The notes: generated from the letters alone by a model not told the origin. Counted from the first letter of the stretch, positions 35,229 to 44,278 are shown. The stretch is 64,000 bases of DNA from Arthrobacter sp. ERGS1:01 (GCF_001281315.1 NZ_CP012479.1:3844001-3908000); one strand, 5' to 3'. Program-made: numbers and translations.

Positions 35229-36101
35229 GTGACCATCACCCTGAAATCCCCCAAAACCACCCTCTCCCCGAGCGCAAGTCCCGGGAGGCACGACGCCGGT
35301 TCACCGGTTCCAGCATCACCACCGTGACGTGGATTGTCGCGTTCATCTTCTTCGCCCCGTGATCTGGCTGGTCATGACGGCGTTCAAGCCGGAATCGGCC
35401 GCCGCCTCCAACCCGCCGGTATTCTTCTTCACCCCCACGCTGGAACAGTTCCAGGCCGTGCTCGCCAACGGCGCCGGCACGTACTTCCTGAACTCGCTCA
35501 TCGCCACCGGCGTTTCGACGATCTTCGTGATCATCCTGGCCGTGCCGGCCGCCTACGCCGTGAGCATCCGTCCCGTGAAGAAGACCCAGGACGTGCTGTT
35601 CTTCTTCATCTCCACGAAAATGCTGCCCGTGGTGGCCGTGATCATGCCGATCTACGTCATCGCCGGCCAGCTGAAGGTGCTGGACAACATTTGGACGCTC
35701 GTGGTGCTGTACACGGCCATGAACCTGCCCATCGCGGTGTGGATGATGCGCTCCTTCTTCCAGGAAGTGCCCGGCGAGGTACTGGAGGCTGCCGCCATGG
35801 ACGGGGCCGGGCTCATCAAGACCCTGCGCACCATCCTGATCCCCATGGTCACCCCGGCCTGGCCGCCACCGCGTTGATCTGCGTGATCTTTGCCTGGAAC
35901 GAGTTCTTCTTCGCCCTGAACCTGACGGCCGCCAATGCCGCCACGGTACCGGTGTTCCTGGTGTCCCAGATGACCAGCGAGGGCCTGTTCCTGGCGAAGC
36001 TGTCCGCCGCCTCGGTGCTGGCATCCCTGCCGGTGGTCATCGCCGGGTGGGCCGCACAAAAGCAGCTGGTGCGCGGACTGTCGATGGGTGCGGTGAAGTA
36101 A
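35229..36101 (+). pseudogene. polyol ABC transporter permease 2 (MalG-like), three -1 frameshifts
   Basis: Conceptual translation gives a complete MalG-type permease of about 290 residues if one G is restored at each of three sites: near 35270 (CCCCG before AGCGC), near 35359 (CCCCG before TGATC) and near 35856 (CCCCGG before CCTGG). The EAA-like loop LEAAAMDGAGLIKTL is intact. The start is a GTG at 35229, after AAAGGAC. The three deletions sum to one codon, so the last segment returns to the original frame. As written, translation from the start codon stops prematurely. No other decay is visible. Sequencing or assembly error is at least as likely as real inactivation; if real, the importer would be nonfunctional. 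Confidence 0.8.
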
Positions 36102-36102
36102 A

Positions 36103-37134
36103 TTGACCAACCAGATTGCAGGCTCCCTGCCCGAATCCATGACCGCTTCCGTGCTGGTGCGCCGCGGCGAGCTGCGCACGGAACAGCGGCCCATCCCGGC
36201 GCCCGGCCCCGGCGAGGTGCTGGTGCGAATCACGTCCGTGGGCGTATGCGGCTCCGACACCCATTACTTCACGGAGGGCCGCATCGGCCCGTACGTGGTG
36301 GACTCCCCCCTGGTGTTGGGCCACGAGCCGGCCGGCGTCGTCGTTGCCCTGGGCGACGGCGTTGCCAACCGTTCCGTGGGCCAGCGCGTCTCGCTGGAGC
36401 CGGGCATCCCGGATCCGCTCTCGCCCCAGACCTTGGCGGGCTGCTACAACCTTGATCCCGGGGTGCGGTTCTTCGCCACCCCGCCCATTGACGGCGTGTT
36501 TTCCGAATACGCCGTGCACCCGGCCGCGTTCTGCCACCCGGTTCCGGATTCGGTGTCCGACGACGCAGCCGCGCTGTTGGAGCCGCTCAGCGTGGCCCTG
36601 GCCGCAAGGTCTGCAGGCCAGATCCGGATCGGCGACGCCGTGCTGGTGGCCGGCGCGGGGCCCATCGGCCTGCTCATCGCCAAGGTGGCGCAGCTGGCCG
36701 GCGCCACCGTGACACTGACGGATGTGCGGGCCGAACGGCTGGAGGTCGCAAAGAAGTACGGCGCTGCGCATACTTTCACGGCGGGTAACCAGCCGCCCGT
36801 GGAACCGGCCTTCGACGTGTTCATTGACGCCACGGGCGCCGAAGCCGCCATCCTGGGCGGGCTGGCACGGCTGGCCCCGCGGGGTCGCTGCGTGTTGGTG
36901 GGCATGGGCGCGGACACGATCGCGCTGCCGGTTCCGCTGCTGCAGGGACGCGAACTCGTGATCACCGGTACATTCCGGTACGCGAATACCTGGCCCACCG
37001 CCATTGCGCTGGCCGCCTCGGGCAGCATCGACCTGGACGGGCTCGTCACCTCGACGCACGGGCTTTCCGACGTCGAGGCGGCACTCACGGCGGGCGCCAA
37101 CCCGGGCGCACTGAAGGCCATGGTCCGCCCCTAG
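36103..37134 (+). CDS. zinc-type medium-chain alcohol dehydrogenase (sorbitol/xylitol-like)
   Basis: The 343-residue product has the catalytic-zinc region SVGVCGSDTHYF and GHEPAGVV, and the Rossmann motif VLVAGAGPIGLLIAKVAQL. It is most like polyol dehydrogenases that oxidise sorbitol or xylitol. The lobe that normally carries four structural-zinc cysteines reads EPGIPDPLSPQTLAGCYNL with only one Cys, so the structural zinc appears lost while the catalytic site remains. A TTG start at 36103 lies 1 nt after the permease stop; the next ATG (36139) has no ribosome-binding site. It is the last gene of the polyol operon. Confidence 0.8.
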   Translation: MTNQIAGSLPESMTASVLVRRGELRTEQRPIPAPGPGEVLVRITSVGVCGSDTHYFTEGRIGPYVVDSPLVLGHEPAGVVVALGDGVANRSVGQRVSLEPGIPDPLSPQTLAGCYNLDPGVRFFATPPIDGVFSEYAVHPAAFCHPVPDSVSDDAAALLEPLSVALAARSAGQIRIGDAVLVAGAGPIGLLIAKVAQLAGATVTLTDVRAERLEVAKKYGAAHTFTAGNQPPVEPAFDVFIDATGAEAAILGGLARLAPRGRCVLVGMGADTIALPVPLLQGRELVITGTFRYANTWPTAIALAASGSIDLDGLVTSTHGLSDVEAALTAGANPGALKAMVRP

Positions 37135-37139
37135 CCCCG

Positions 37140-37314
37140 ACGCCGTATCACTTTTGGTTGCCTTTCGGCTGACGCCGTATCACCTTTGGCGGCTTTTCCG
37201 CCGACGCCGTATCACCTCCGAATGGCCAAGGCTCAGAGGTGATACCGCGTTGACTGGAACCCGACCGAAGGTGATACCGCGTCCGCTGGAAGTGGACCAA
37301 AAGTGATACGGCGT
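37140..37314 (+). repeat. phased inverted array 2 (three forward and three reverse units)
   Basis: Forward units ACGCCGTATCAC.TTTGG start at 37140, 37172 and 37204. Reverse-complement units end at 37250, 37282 and 37314. The period is exactly 32 bp on both sides. The array fills the whole convergent intergenic space: it begins 5 bp after the dehydrogenase stop and ends 1 bp before the stop codon of the MoaD/ThiS-like gene. It can fold into a large composite hairpin. Confidence 0.9.
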
Positions 37315-37608
37315 CTAGCCGCCGGCGACGGACTGGATGACCAAAACCTCCTGGCCGGCGGCCACGCGGGTTTTCAGCCCGTCCTTGCGGCGCACGTCGT
37401 CGCCGTCGAGGTAAATGTTCACGAAGCGCCGCAACGCACCGGTCTCATCGCGCACCCGGCGGTTGAAGACGGGGTGCGCGGCCCCAATGGCGTCGAGCAG
37501 TTCCGCCACCGTGGCGCCCTGTTCGTCCACCTCGAGCGCCAATTCCTCGCGGCCGCCCACCAGGGGGCGGAGCAGGCTGGGGATCAGCACGTTCACCTCG
37601 CCGGCCAC
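37315..37608 (-). CDS. MoaD/ThiS-family small sulfur carrier-like protein
   Basis: The 97-residue beta-grasp protein has the family core (VNIYLDGDDVRRKDGLKT, VLVIQSVAGG) and ends in the Gly-Gly tail that is adenylated in MoaD and ThiS. It lies 12 bp downstream of the BNR-repeat protein gene in the same direction, with a GTG start after GGGAGG. Molybdopterin or thiamine synthesis genes are absent here, so a dedicated role with the neighbour is likely but undefined. Confidence 0.8.
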   Translation of the reverse strand: MAGEVNVLIPSLLRPLVGGREELALEVDEQGATVAELLDAIGAAHPVFNRRVRDETGALRRFVNIYLDGDDVRRKDGLKTRVAAGQEVLVIQSVAGG

Positions 37609-37620
37609 CGGATGCCTCCC

Positions 37621-38757
37621 TTAGAGTGCGACGACGGCGGCCCGGACGCACAGGACGTCCGGCAGGTGCGCGAGGACCTCGGCAAAGTGCGCGCCCTCAT
37701 CCGCGCTGGCGTACACGGAGCCGCCGCGCGTGCCAAAGTACACGCCCACGGGCTCCGCGGTGTCCACCGCGGCCGCGTCGCGCAACACCACGTTGAAGTC
37801 GGGCTCCGAGATCCCGTCGTCGAACCGGGCCCAGGAGGCTCCGGCGTCGTCGGTCCTGTGCACGGCGAGCCGGCCTTGTGGCGGGATCCGCTCACTGTCG
37901 GCCTTGATCGGCACCACCCAGGCGGTCCCGGAGCGGCGGGGGTGGGTGAGGATGGTGAAGCCGAAGTCCGCGGGAAGGCCCGCTGCAATGGAATTCCAGG
38001 AGTCCCCGTTGTCATCGGTCCGGTACACGCCTCCGTGGTTTTGTGCGTACAGAGTGTCCGGGTTATTGGCATCCCGTGCGACCTTGTGCACGCACTGGCC
38101 AAATTCCGGCACCTCGTCCGGCATGAAGTCGGCACCAATGCCCAGGTTCCTCGGCTGCCAGGTAGCGCCTGCGTCGGTGCTGCGGTACACGCCGCCGGTA
38201 CTCATGGCCACATGGATCGTGTTGGGATCGGCCGGGCTGGGCAGTACTGTGTGGGCTGCGGCGCCGCCAAATCCGGCACCCCATTCGGTGCGGTGCGGGT
38301 GGTCCCAGAGGCCGCGGTTGAGCTCAAAGTGCTCGCCGCCGTCGGTCGATTTCCAGACGGAGATGGGCTCACAGCCGGCCCACACCACGCCCGGGCGGTC
38401 GGCGCTGTCGGGCTGGATCTGCCACACCCGCTCCAGGGCGGTTTCGGTGTCCGCCGGGAAGGTGATGGCCCCGTGCTCCGGCTCGGTCCAGGTGGCGCCG
38501 AGGTCGTCGGAGTGGGCCACGGTGGGACCCCAGTGTTCGCTGCGCAGGCCCACCAGGATGCGGGTGCCGCCGTTGCGGGTGTCGATGCCGATGCTGGGGA
38601 TCTCGTGCATCAAGAAATGCGGGCCGGTGAACGTGTACGTTTTCCGGTCGGTGCTGGTGCCCAGCCATAAGCCCTTTTTGGTGCCCACGGCCAACAGGTG
38701 CCCGGTTTTTGGCGCGGGCGATTCCGACATTGCTCCATTGCTTGTCATGCGTTCCAT
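37621..38757 (-). CDS. BNR-repeat/exo-alpha-sialidase-like protein
   Basis: The 378-residue product has several Asp-box/BNR-type turns (STDGGEHFELNRG, STDAGATWQPR, TDDNGDSWNSIA, TDDAGASWARF, SADEGAHFAEV) spread through a predicted beta-propeller. GTKKGLWLGTS is near the N-terminus. No signal peptide is seen, so a cytoplasmic protein is likely. The resemblance to sialidases is structural and does not show that sialic acid is the substrate. The start is uncertain: ATG at 38757, 38748 or 38730. It is adjacent to a MoaD/ThiS-like gene. Confidence 0.72.
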   Translation of the reverse strand: MERMTSNGAMSESPAPKTGHLLAVGTKKGLWLGTSTDRKTYTFTGPHFLMHEIPSIGIDTRNGGTRILVGLRSEHWGPTVAHSDDLGATWTEPEHGAITFPADTETALERVWQIQPDSADRPGVVWAGCEPISVWKSTDGGEHFELNRGLWDHPHRTEWGAGFGGAAAHTVLPSPADPNTIHVAMSTGGVYRSTDAGATWQPRNLGIGADFMPDEVPEFGQCVHKVARDANNPDTLYAQNHGGVYRTDDNGDSWNSIAAGLPADFGFTILTHPRRSGTAWVVPIKADSERIPPQGRLAVHRTDDAGASWARFDDGISEPDFNVVLRDAAAVDTAEPVGVYFGTRGGSVYASADEGAHFAEVLAHLPDVLCVRAAVVAL

Positions 38758-38898
38758 TCGATCACCGCCGCGCTGAAGCATCAAGGGTTTCAGCCGGGTA
38801 ACTTCGCGGTGCGGGTCTTGGCGATAAGTTTGATTCAAGCTTCGGGGCAGAACATTCCGTCCATGGGCCGGAAATGACAGGTGCGCAGAGAGGACCCC

Positions 38899-40176
38899 AT
38901 GGCCAAGGCAACGACCATCGTGAACGCGAAGGTGTTCGACGGGACCGCGCTGCGGGACTGGACGTCAATCCGGTTCGTTGAAGGTCTCATCACCCAGTGC
39001 TCGGCGGCCTCGGCCGCCCAAGACGGCGACGACGTGATCGACGCGGCGGGCGGGACCGTGTTTCCCGGGCTGGTCGACGCCCACGTGCATCTGGTTCCCG
39101 GCGCCCTCGCGCAATCGCTGACCTTCGGCGTTACCACCGTCCTCGACATGTTCAGCAAACCCGAGATGGTTGCCGGGGCCAGGGAACAGGCCGCCTCGCG
39201 CCCGGATGTGGCCGATCTGCGGTCCGCGGGCGTCGGTGCGACCGCTCCCGGCGGACATCCCTCGGCAATGTACGCCCCGTTCCCCACTCTGGCCGCCGCA
39301 GACCAGGCCGAACAATTCGTCGCGGATCGGATCGCGGAGGGCTCGGACTTCCTGAAGATCTTCTCCGGCATTGGTGGGCTGTGGCCGTCGCTCGACTTCG
39401 CGACCATCAAGGCCGTGGTCGACGCCGCGCACGCTCGCGGCCTGCTCGTCGTCGCCCATGTCAGCTCGATTGCCGGCGTCGAGGAGGTCGTTTCCGCCGG
39501 CGTCGACATTCTGGCCCACGTTCCGGCCGACGCCGAGCTGGACCACGTTTTGATCGCACGCATTGCCGACGCCGGAATCGCGGTCGGTCCGACCCTGGCC
39601 ACGATCGAGAACACACTCGGTGAGCCTGGTGGCGCAGCAGTGGCCGGGGATCCCCGGCTCGCGGCTGCGCTTGGGGATGCCTGGGTGCGTCGGTTATCGG
39701 CGGGCGCCCCGGTGGTGGGCGGCCGCGCCATGCCGCCCTACTCACGGGCCGAGGGCAATGCACGGCGGCTTGCCGCTGCCGGCGTCACCCTGTTGGCGGG
39801 CACCGATGCCCCGAACCCCGGGACCGTGTTTGGCGCAAGCCTGCACCGGGAACTGGAGCTCCTGGTCCGGTGCGGCCTGAGTCCGGCGCAGGCCCTCGCC
39901 GCTGCCACGGCGGAACCGGCACGGGTGTTCGGCCTCGCTGACCGCGGACGGGTGGAAGTTGGATTGCGCGCGGACCTGGTCCTCGTGTCCGGCGATCCAT
40001 TGGCGGACATCACCGAAACCCGCGCCATTGAGCGGATTTGGCGCGGCGGCACGGCCTGTGATCGGCGCGCCTTCGCCGCGAGCGCCGCCGAAACCGAGCA
40101 GCTTGACGCTTTCGACGCCCAGATTGCCCGGGTCGTGGCGGCCGTGCGCGAACGCAGGGGAACCTTCAGACCTTGA
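38899..40176 (+). CDS. amidohydrolase family metalloenzyme (imidazolonepropionase-like)
   Basis: The 425-residue cytoplasmic protein is an amidohydrolase-superfamily TIM barrel. The HxH metal motif is DAHVHLVPG, a later metal His lies in LLVVAHVSSIAGV, and the catalytic Asp is in LLAGTDAPNPGTVF. SLHRELELLVRCGLSPAQAL and ADLVLVSGDPLADI are typical C-terminal parts. The substrate, an amide or cyclic amide, is not known. The start follows GAGAGGA. Confidence 0.85.
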   Translation: MAKATTIVNAKVFDGTALRDWTSIRFVEGLITQCSAASAAQDGDDVIDAAGGTVFPGLVDAHVHLVPGALAQSLTFGVTTVLDMFSKPEMVAGAREQAASRPDVADLRSAGVGATAPGGHPSAMYAPFPTLAAADQAEQFVADRIAEGSDFLKIFSGIGGLWPSLDFATIKAVVDAAHARGLLVVAHVSSIAGVEEVVSAGVDILAHVPADAELDHVLIARIADAGIAVGPTLATIENTLGEPGGAAVAGDPRLAAALGDAWVRRLSAGAPVVGGRAMPPYSRAEGNARRLAAAGVTLLAGTDAPNPGTVFGASLHRELELLVRCGLSPAQALAAATAEPARVFGLADRGRVEVGLRADLVLVSGDPLADITETRAIERIWRGGTACDRRAFAASAAETEQLDAFDAQIARVVAAVRERRGTFRP

Positions 40177-40239
40177 CGGCCGCGGCCCGGCCACTGTAGG
40201 CATTGCTTAACACATTCACAACCGGGAGGACCTTTCACC

Positions 40240-40884
40240 ATGACCGTTCGCGTCGACCTCAACATCTCGCTAGACGGCTTCGCCACGACCACCGACGCGA
40301 CCCCCGAGAACCCGTTCGGCGAGGACTGGGGACGCCTGGTTGCGGCCTACACGGCCACCCGCACCTTCCGCGAGCGGGTGCTCCACGACACCAGCGGCGA
40401 GGGGACAACCGGCGTCGACGACAAGTACGGCGCCGCCTACTTCGAGGGCATCGGCGCGGAGATCATGGGCGCCGGGATGTTCGGGCTGCACAATTTTCCG
40501 GATGACCCCAACTGGAATGGCTGGTGGGGCGACGAGCCTCCCTTCCGCGTTCCCGTGTTCGTGCTGACCCACACTCCCCGCCCGCCGATCGAGATGGCAA
40601 ACGGCACCAGGTTCGAGTTCGTGAGCCCGGGCAGCCCCCAGGAAATTCTGGAACGCGCGCAAAGCGTCGCCGGCGGAATGGATGTCCGCATTGGGGGCGG
40701 GCCCACTGTGGTTCGGGAGTTCCTGAAAGCAGGACTCGTCGATCAGTTGCACGTTGGCATCACGCCCATCCTGCTCGGAAGCGGGATCCGGCTCTGGGAT
40801 GACCTGCGCGGGCTCGAGGCCGGCCACACCGTGACAACCGAGACGGATCCGAGCGGCACCATCCACGTCACCTTCCGACGCTGA
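40240..40884 (+). CDS. dihydrofolate reductase/RibD C-terminal-like protein 1
   Basis: The 214-residue product has the DHFR-like N-terminal strand (RVDLNISLDGFATTTD) and GGMDVRIGGGPTVVREFLKAG, followed by ITPILLGSGIRLWDDL, the pattern of RibD-C/DHFR-like reductases. These use NADPH on pteridine- or flavin-type substrates; the substrate here is unknown. A second, different member lies 0.9 kb downstream. Confidence 0.85.
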   Translation: MTVRVDLNISLDGFATTTDATPENPFGEDWGRLVAAYTATRTFRERVLHDTSGEGTTGVDDKYGAAYFEGIGAEIMGAGMFGLHNFPDDPNWNGWWGDEPPFRVPVFVLTHTPRPPIEMANGTRFEFVSPGSPQEILERAQSVAGGMDVRIGGGPTVVREFLKAGLVDQLHVGITPILLGSGIRLWDDLRGLEAGHTVTTETDPSGTIHVTFRR

Positions 40885-40917
40885 ACGCACGCTGAGCGCA
40901 CGCCGAACGGCGGAACA

Positions 40918-41643
40918 GTGGAGCAGGTAGACCACGAGGAGATCGCACGGGCGTTGAGGGAACACCCGGCGAAGAAGGGCGTGGCCTTCAATATTGTCGT
41001 CACGGTGTTGGAGATCGGCGGTGGCATTGGGCTTTTCCATCTCGCCAAAGGTGCCGGCGCGAGCGACGTTGCGGCGTACCTGATCGGCAGCATCGCTCCC
41101 CTGCTCGGCGCGTTGGTGGTGTGGGCCCGCTCGCGGAAGTTCAGCGGCGCCTCGGCGGCGATCTTCGCGTTCGTCGCGCTTTCCGCGGTTGTGGCCGTGG
41201 TGGGCAGGACTGATCCAAAAGTGTTGCTGTACAAGGATTGTGCGACGACGGCGCTGGTTGGCTTGGTCTTTGGGCTGTCCTGCGTGCTGATGCCCCGCCC
41301 GGTGATCTTTTATTTCGCCCAGCGGTACGGCACGGACGGCAGCCGCGAGGGGATGAACGCCTTCGACAAGATGTGGCTTGCCTACCCGGGATTTCGCCGC
41401 GGCATGTATCAGATCAGCATTATCTGGGCGGCGATCTTCCTCCTCCAGGCCGGCGGCACGGCCGTGATCGTCGCGTCCACATCCTTCTCGACGGCCTACA
41501 ACTGGAACCAGGTCCTGCCGATCGTCGCGTTCGTTGTGGCGATGGCCCTGACGGTGGTCATCAGCCGCCGCGGCCAACGCGCCGGCCGCGAGGCTGCTGC
41601 CGCCGCAGCCAATGCTGGAAATCCCAAGGACCAATCCAACTGA
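40918..41643 (+). CDS. six-helix membrane protein (VC0807/DUF3159-like)
   Basis: The 241-residue product has about six membrane helices. FDKMWLAYPGFRRGMYQISI is a conserved-looking loop before two C-terminal helices. It resembles VC0807/DUF3159-type membrane proteins of unknown role. The GTG start at 40918 follows the DHFR-like gene by 33 bp, so they may be cotranscribed. Confidence 0.7.
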   Translation: MEQVDHEEIARALREHPAKKGVAFNIVVTVLEIGGGIGLFHLAKGAGASDVAAYLIGSIAPLLGALVVWARSRKFSGASAAIFAFVALSAVVAVVGRTDPKVLLYKDCATTALVGLVFGLSCVLMPRPVIFYFAQRYGTDGSREGMNAFDKMWLAYPGFRRGMYQISIIWAAIFLLQAGGTAVIVASTSFSTAYNWNQVLPIVAFVVAMALTVVISRRGQRAGREAAAAAANAGNPKDQSN

Positions 41644-41787
41644 ACGCTCCAGAGTTACGCGCCAATGGTGAGCGCACCGACGGCAAGAAAATTGCTTCGC
41701 CGGGAATTGTCGATTTTCCCCGCGACCGTTCGTCGCCATGGTGAACCGGGCCGCGGACGAGTGGCCCAAAGTTGAAAGGAACAGATC

Positions 41788-42372
41788 ATGCGATCGATCT
41801 CGGCAACCATGTCAGTCACCCTCGATGGAGTTGTCCAGGGTCCCGGCCGCCCGGACGAGGACACCCGCGGCGAGTTCACCCTCGGGGGCTGGGCCGGGCA
41901 GTACAACGACGCAGTCATGGGCCAGGAGATGGGCAAAGGCATGTCCAAGCCCGGTGACATGCTCTTCGGCCACCGGACCTGGCGGGACTTCATCGGCGTC
42001 TGGGCCGACGCAGCCGACGGCAACCCGTTCACCACGTACATGAACGCGGCCACGAAGTACGTCGCGTCCCGGACGCTCAAGGATGCCGACGCCTGGCCGA
42101 ACTCGATCCTGCTGAGCGGGGAAGCCGTCGAGACGGTCGCCGCCCTCAAGGCCACGCCCGGAAACGACTTGGTGATCATCGGCAGCGCTTCGCTGATCCG
42201 CGCATTGCACGCCGCCGGCCTGATCGACCATTACCAGCTGCTGATCCACCCCTTGACCCTGGGCAGCGGAACCCGCCTGTTTGAGGGCACCGCACCGCTG
42301 ACCGAGTTCGAGCTCACCGGCTCCGTCACCACCACCAAGGGAGTGATCATCGCCTCCTACTCCCGCCGGTAA
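41788..42372 (+). CDS. dihydrofolate reductase/RibD C-terminal-like protein 2
   Basis: The 194-residue product shows SATMSVTLDGVVQGPGRPDE, GDMLFGHRTWRDFIGVW, IIGSASLIRALHAAGLID and LTLGSGTRLFEG, the standard pattern of YyaP/DHFR-like proteins. It is distinct from the copy at 40240. AAAGGAAC lies just upstream of the start. The drug-efflux gene that follows suggests a stress or antibiotic context, but that is inference. Confidence 0.88.
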   Translation: MRSISATMSVTLDGVVQGPGRPDEDTRGEFTLGGWAGQYNDAVMGQEMGKGMSKPGDMLFGHRTWRDFIGVWADAADGNPFTTYMNAATKYVASRTLKDADAWPNSILLSGEAVETVAALKATPGNDLVIIGSASLIRALHAAGLIDHYQLLIHPLTLGSGTRLFEGTAPLTEFELTGSVTTTKGVIIASYSRR

Positions 42373-42431
42373 GCGAATTCCTCCGCCCCGGAACGTTTGA
42401 CATCCCGGGTGCAGGAAATGAGAGTTGGACT

Positions 42432-43895
42432 ATGTCCGCACGCAGCGTGGCCTCCAGTCGAAAAGCGAAGCGAAAACCTGCACCCAAGGGGTTGGTGCTG
42501 GGCATCTGCTGCCTGAGCCTGCTGATCGTTTCCATGGACGCCACGATCGTCAATGTGGCGCTGCCGAGCATTGGCCGCGAGTTCCGCACCTCCGTCTCGC
42601 AACTCCAGTGGACGGTGGACGGCTACACCCTGGCCGTGGCCAGTTTCCTGCTGTTGTCCGGCTCCATGGCCGATCGCTACGGCCGGCGCCGGGTGTTCCA
42701 GATCGGCTTGTTCGTCTTCAGCATCGGATCGCTGTTGTGCAGCCTGGCCCCGACCATCGGCTTCCTGGTCGCGGCCCGCGTCATCCAGGGCCTGGGCGGG
42801 TCCATGCTGAATCCCGTGGCCATGTCCATCATCACCAACACGTTTACGGACCGGAAGGAGAGGGCCCGCGCGGTGGGCGTGTGGGGTGCCGTGGTGGGCG
42901 TGTCCATGGCGTTCGGCCCGCTCGTGGGCGGGGCGCTGACGGAAAGCGTTGGCTGGCGGGCGGTGTTTTGGGTCAACATTCCCATCGGCCTTGCCGCGAT
43001 CGTTCTGACGGCGGCCTTCGTGCCCGAATCCCGGGCCGCCCGGGCGCGCAAGTTCGATCCGCTGGGCCAGGGCCTGGTCCTGGCGGCGCTCGTGGCCCTC
43101 GTGTACGGGCTGATCGAGGCACCCGGGACCGGTTGGGGTTCTCCGCGCATCGTGGCCCTGTTCGCGGTGGCGGCGGCCGCCGTCGTCGTCCTGGTTTGGC
43201 ATGAGGGCAGGACCCCGGAGCCGTTCATCGACCTGCGGTTCTTTCGCAGCGTCCCCTTCACCTCTGCAACGCTGACGGCCGTGCTCGGGTTTTCCTCGTG
43301 GGGCGCATTCCTGTTCATCAACGCCCTGTACCTGCAGGACGTGCGCGGCCTTTCACCCTTCAACACGGGCCTCTACATGCTCCCGCTGGCCCTGGCCACG
43401 CTGGTCTTTTCGCTGCTGTCCGGGCGCCTGGTGGGGAGGTTCGGCACCCGTCCGTCGCTGGTCAGCGCGGGGCTCCTGCTGGCCGCGAGCGGGGTGAGCA
43501 TGACGTTCCTGGGCACGCACACATCCAACGCTGCGCTGTTCAGCTCGTACATCCTGTTTGGTCTGGGCTTCGGCATGCTCAACGCCCCCATTACGACGAC
43601 GGCGGTCTCCGGCATGCCGCTGTCCCAGGCGGGCGTCGCGGCGGGGCTGGCGTCGACTAGCCGGCAGGCGGGCATCTCGCTGGGCGTGGCGCTGGCCGGA
43701 ACCGTGACGGGGGTGGGCGCCGCCCACGCCATCTCGGCATCCTTTGCGGCGGCGACCCACCCGCTGTGGTGGATCGTGATTGGCTGCGGGCTGGCCATTG
43801 CGGCGCTCGGCATTCTCGCCACCACCGCCTGGGCCCGGGCCAGCACGGAGAGAATCGGCCCGCTGCTGACCGAACCGCAGCCCACCGACGCCTGA
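42432..43895 (+). CDS. DHA2-type (EmrB/QacA) drug-efflux MFS transporter
   Basis: The 487-residue transporter has about 14 membrane helices. The helix-1 motif is LLIVSMDATIVNVALPSIGR and the loop 2-3 motif is GSMADRYGRRRVF. The helix-5 antiporter motif C appears as GVSMAFGPLVGGAL. The family exports lipophilic drugs in exchange for protons. It lies 59 bp downstream of the DHFR-like gene and immediately upstream of the copper operon promoter. Confidence 0.92.
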   Translation: MSARSVASSRKAKRKPAPKGLVLGICCLSLLIVSMDATIVNVALPSIGREFRTSVSQLQWTVDGYTLAVASFLLLSGSMADRYGRRRVFQIGLFVFSIGSLLCSLAPTIGFLVAARVIQGLGGSMLNPVAMSIITNTFTDRKERARAVGVWGAVVGVSMAFGPLVGGALTESVGWRAVFWVNIPIGLAAIVLTAAFVPESRAARARKFDPLGQGLVLAALVALVYGLIEAPGTGWGSPRIVALFAVAAAAVVVLVWHEGRTPEPFIDLRFFRSVPFTSATLTAVLGFSSWGAFLFINALYLQDVRGLSPFNTGLYMLPLALATLVFSLLSGRLVGRFGTRPSLVSAGLLLAASGVSMTFLGTHTSNAALFSSYILFGLGFGMLNAPITTTAVSGMPLSQAGVAAGLASTSRQAGISLGVALAGTVTGVGAAHAISASFAAATHPLWWIVIGCGLAIAALGILATTAWARASTERIGPLLTEPQPTDA

Positions 43896-43900
43896 GTGGA

Positions 43901-43943
43901 TACCCCCAGGGGGTACTTGACTTATACCCTAGGGGGGTATAAA
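43901..43943 (+). promoter_or_regulatory. CsoR operator and promoter of the copper operon
   Basis: TACCCCCAGGGGGTA (43901-43915) and TATACCCTAGGGGGGTATA (43923-43941) are two G/C-tract palindromes typical of CsoR sites. TTGACT (43917-43922) sits between them as a possible -35 and TATAAA (43938-43943) as the -10. CsoR bound here would block RNA polymerase until Cu(I) releases it. Confidence 0.85.
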
Positions 43944-43951
43944 TTGAGGGC

Positions 43952-44278
43952 ATGACCACCACAGAAGAAGAGCTCGCGGGCCCGCACGGCTACAGCGAGG
44001 AAAAGCAGGCTTATCTGCGACGCCTCAAGCGCGCCGAGGGCCAGGTCCGCGGGATCGCCCGCATGGTCGAGGAAGACAAATACTGCATCGACATCCTGAC
44101 GCAGATCGCCGCCGTCAATAAGGCCCTGCACGCCGTGAGCATCGGCCTGCTGGACGACCACATCGCCCATTGCGTGGTGGGGGCGGCCAACGAATCCGCC
44201 ACAACCGGCAACCCGGAGATCGTCTCCGAAAAGGTCGCCGAAGCCACCGCCGCCATTTCCCGCCTACTCAGGAGCTAA
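43952..44278 (+). CDS. csoR: copper-sensing repressor
   Basis: The 108-residue helical repressor has the Cu(I) ligands Cys45, His70 and Cys74, with the same 25/4 spacing as in characterised CsoR. YLRRLKRAEGQVRGIARMVE is the family's conserved helix. It is the first gene of the copper operon and lies directly after two operator palindromes. It should derepress csoR-copZ-copA when Cu(I) binds. Confidence 0.95.
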   Translation: MTTTEEELAGPHGYSEEKQAYLRRLKRAEGQVRGIARMVEEDKYCIDILTQIAAVNKALHAVSIGLLDDHIAHCVVGAANESATTGNPEIVSEKVAEATAAISRLLRS

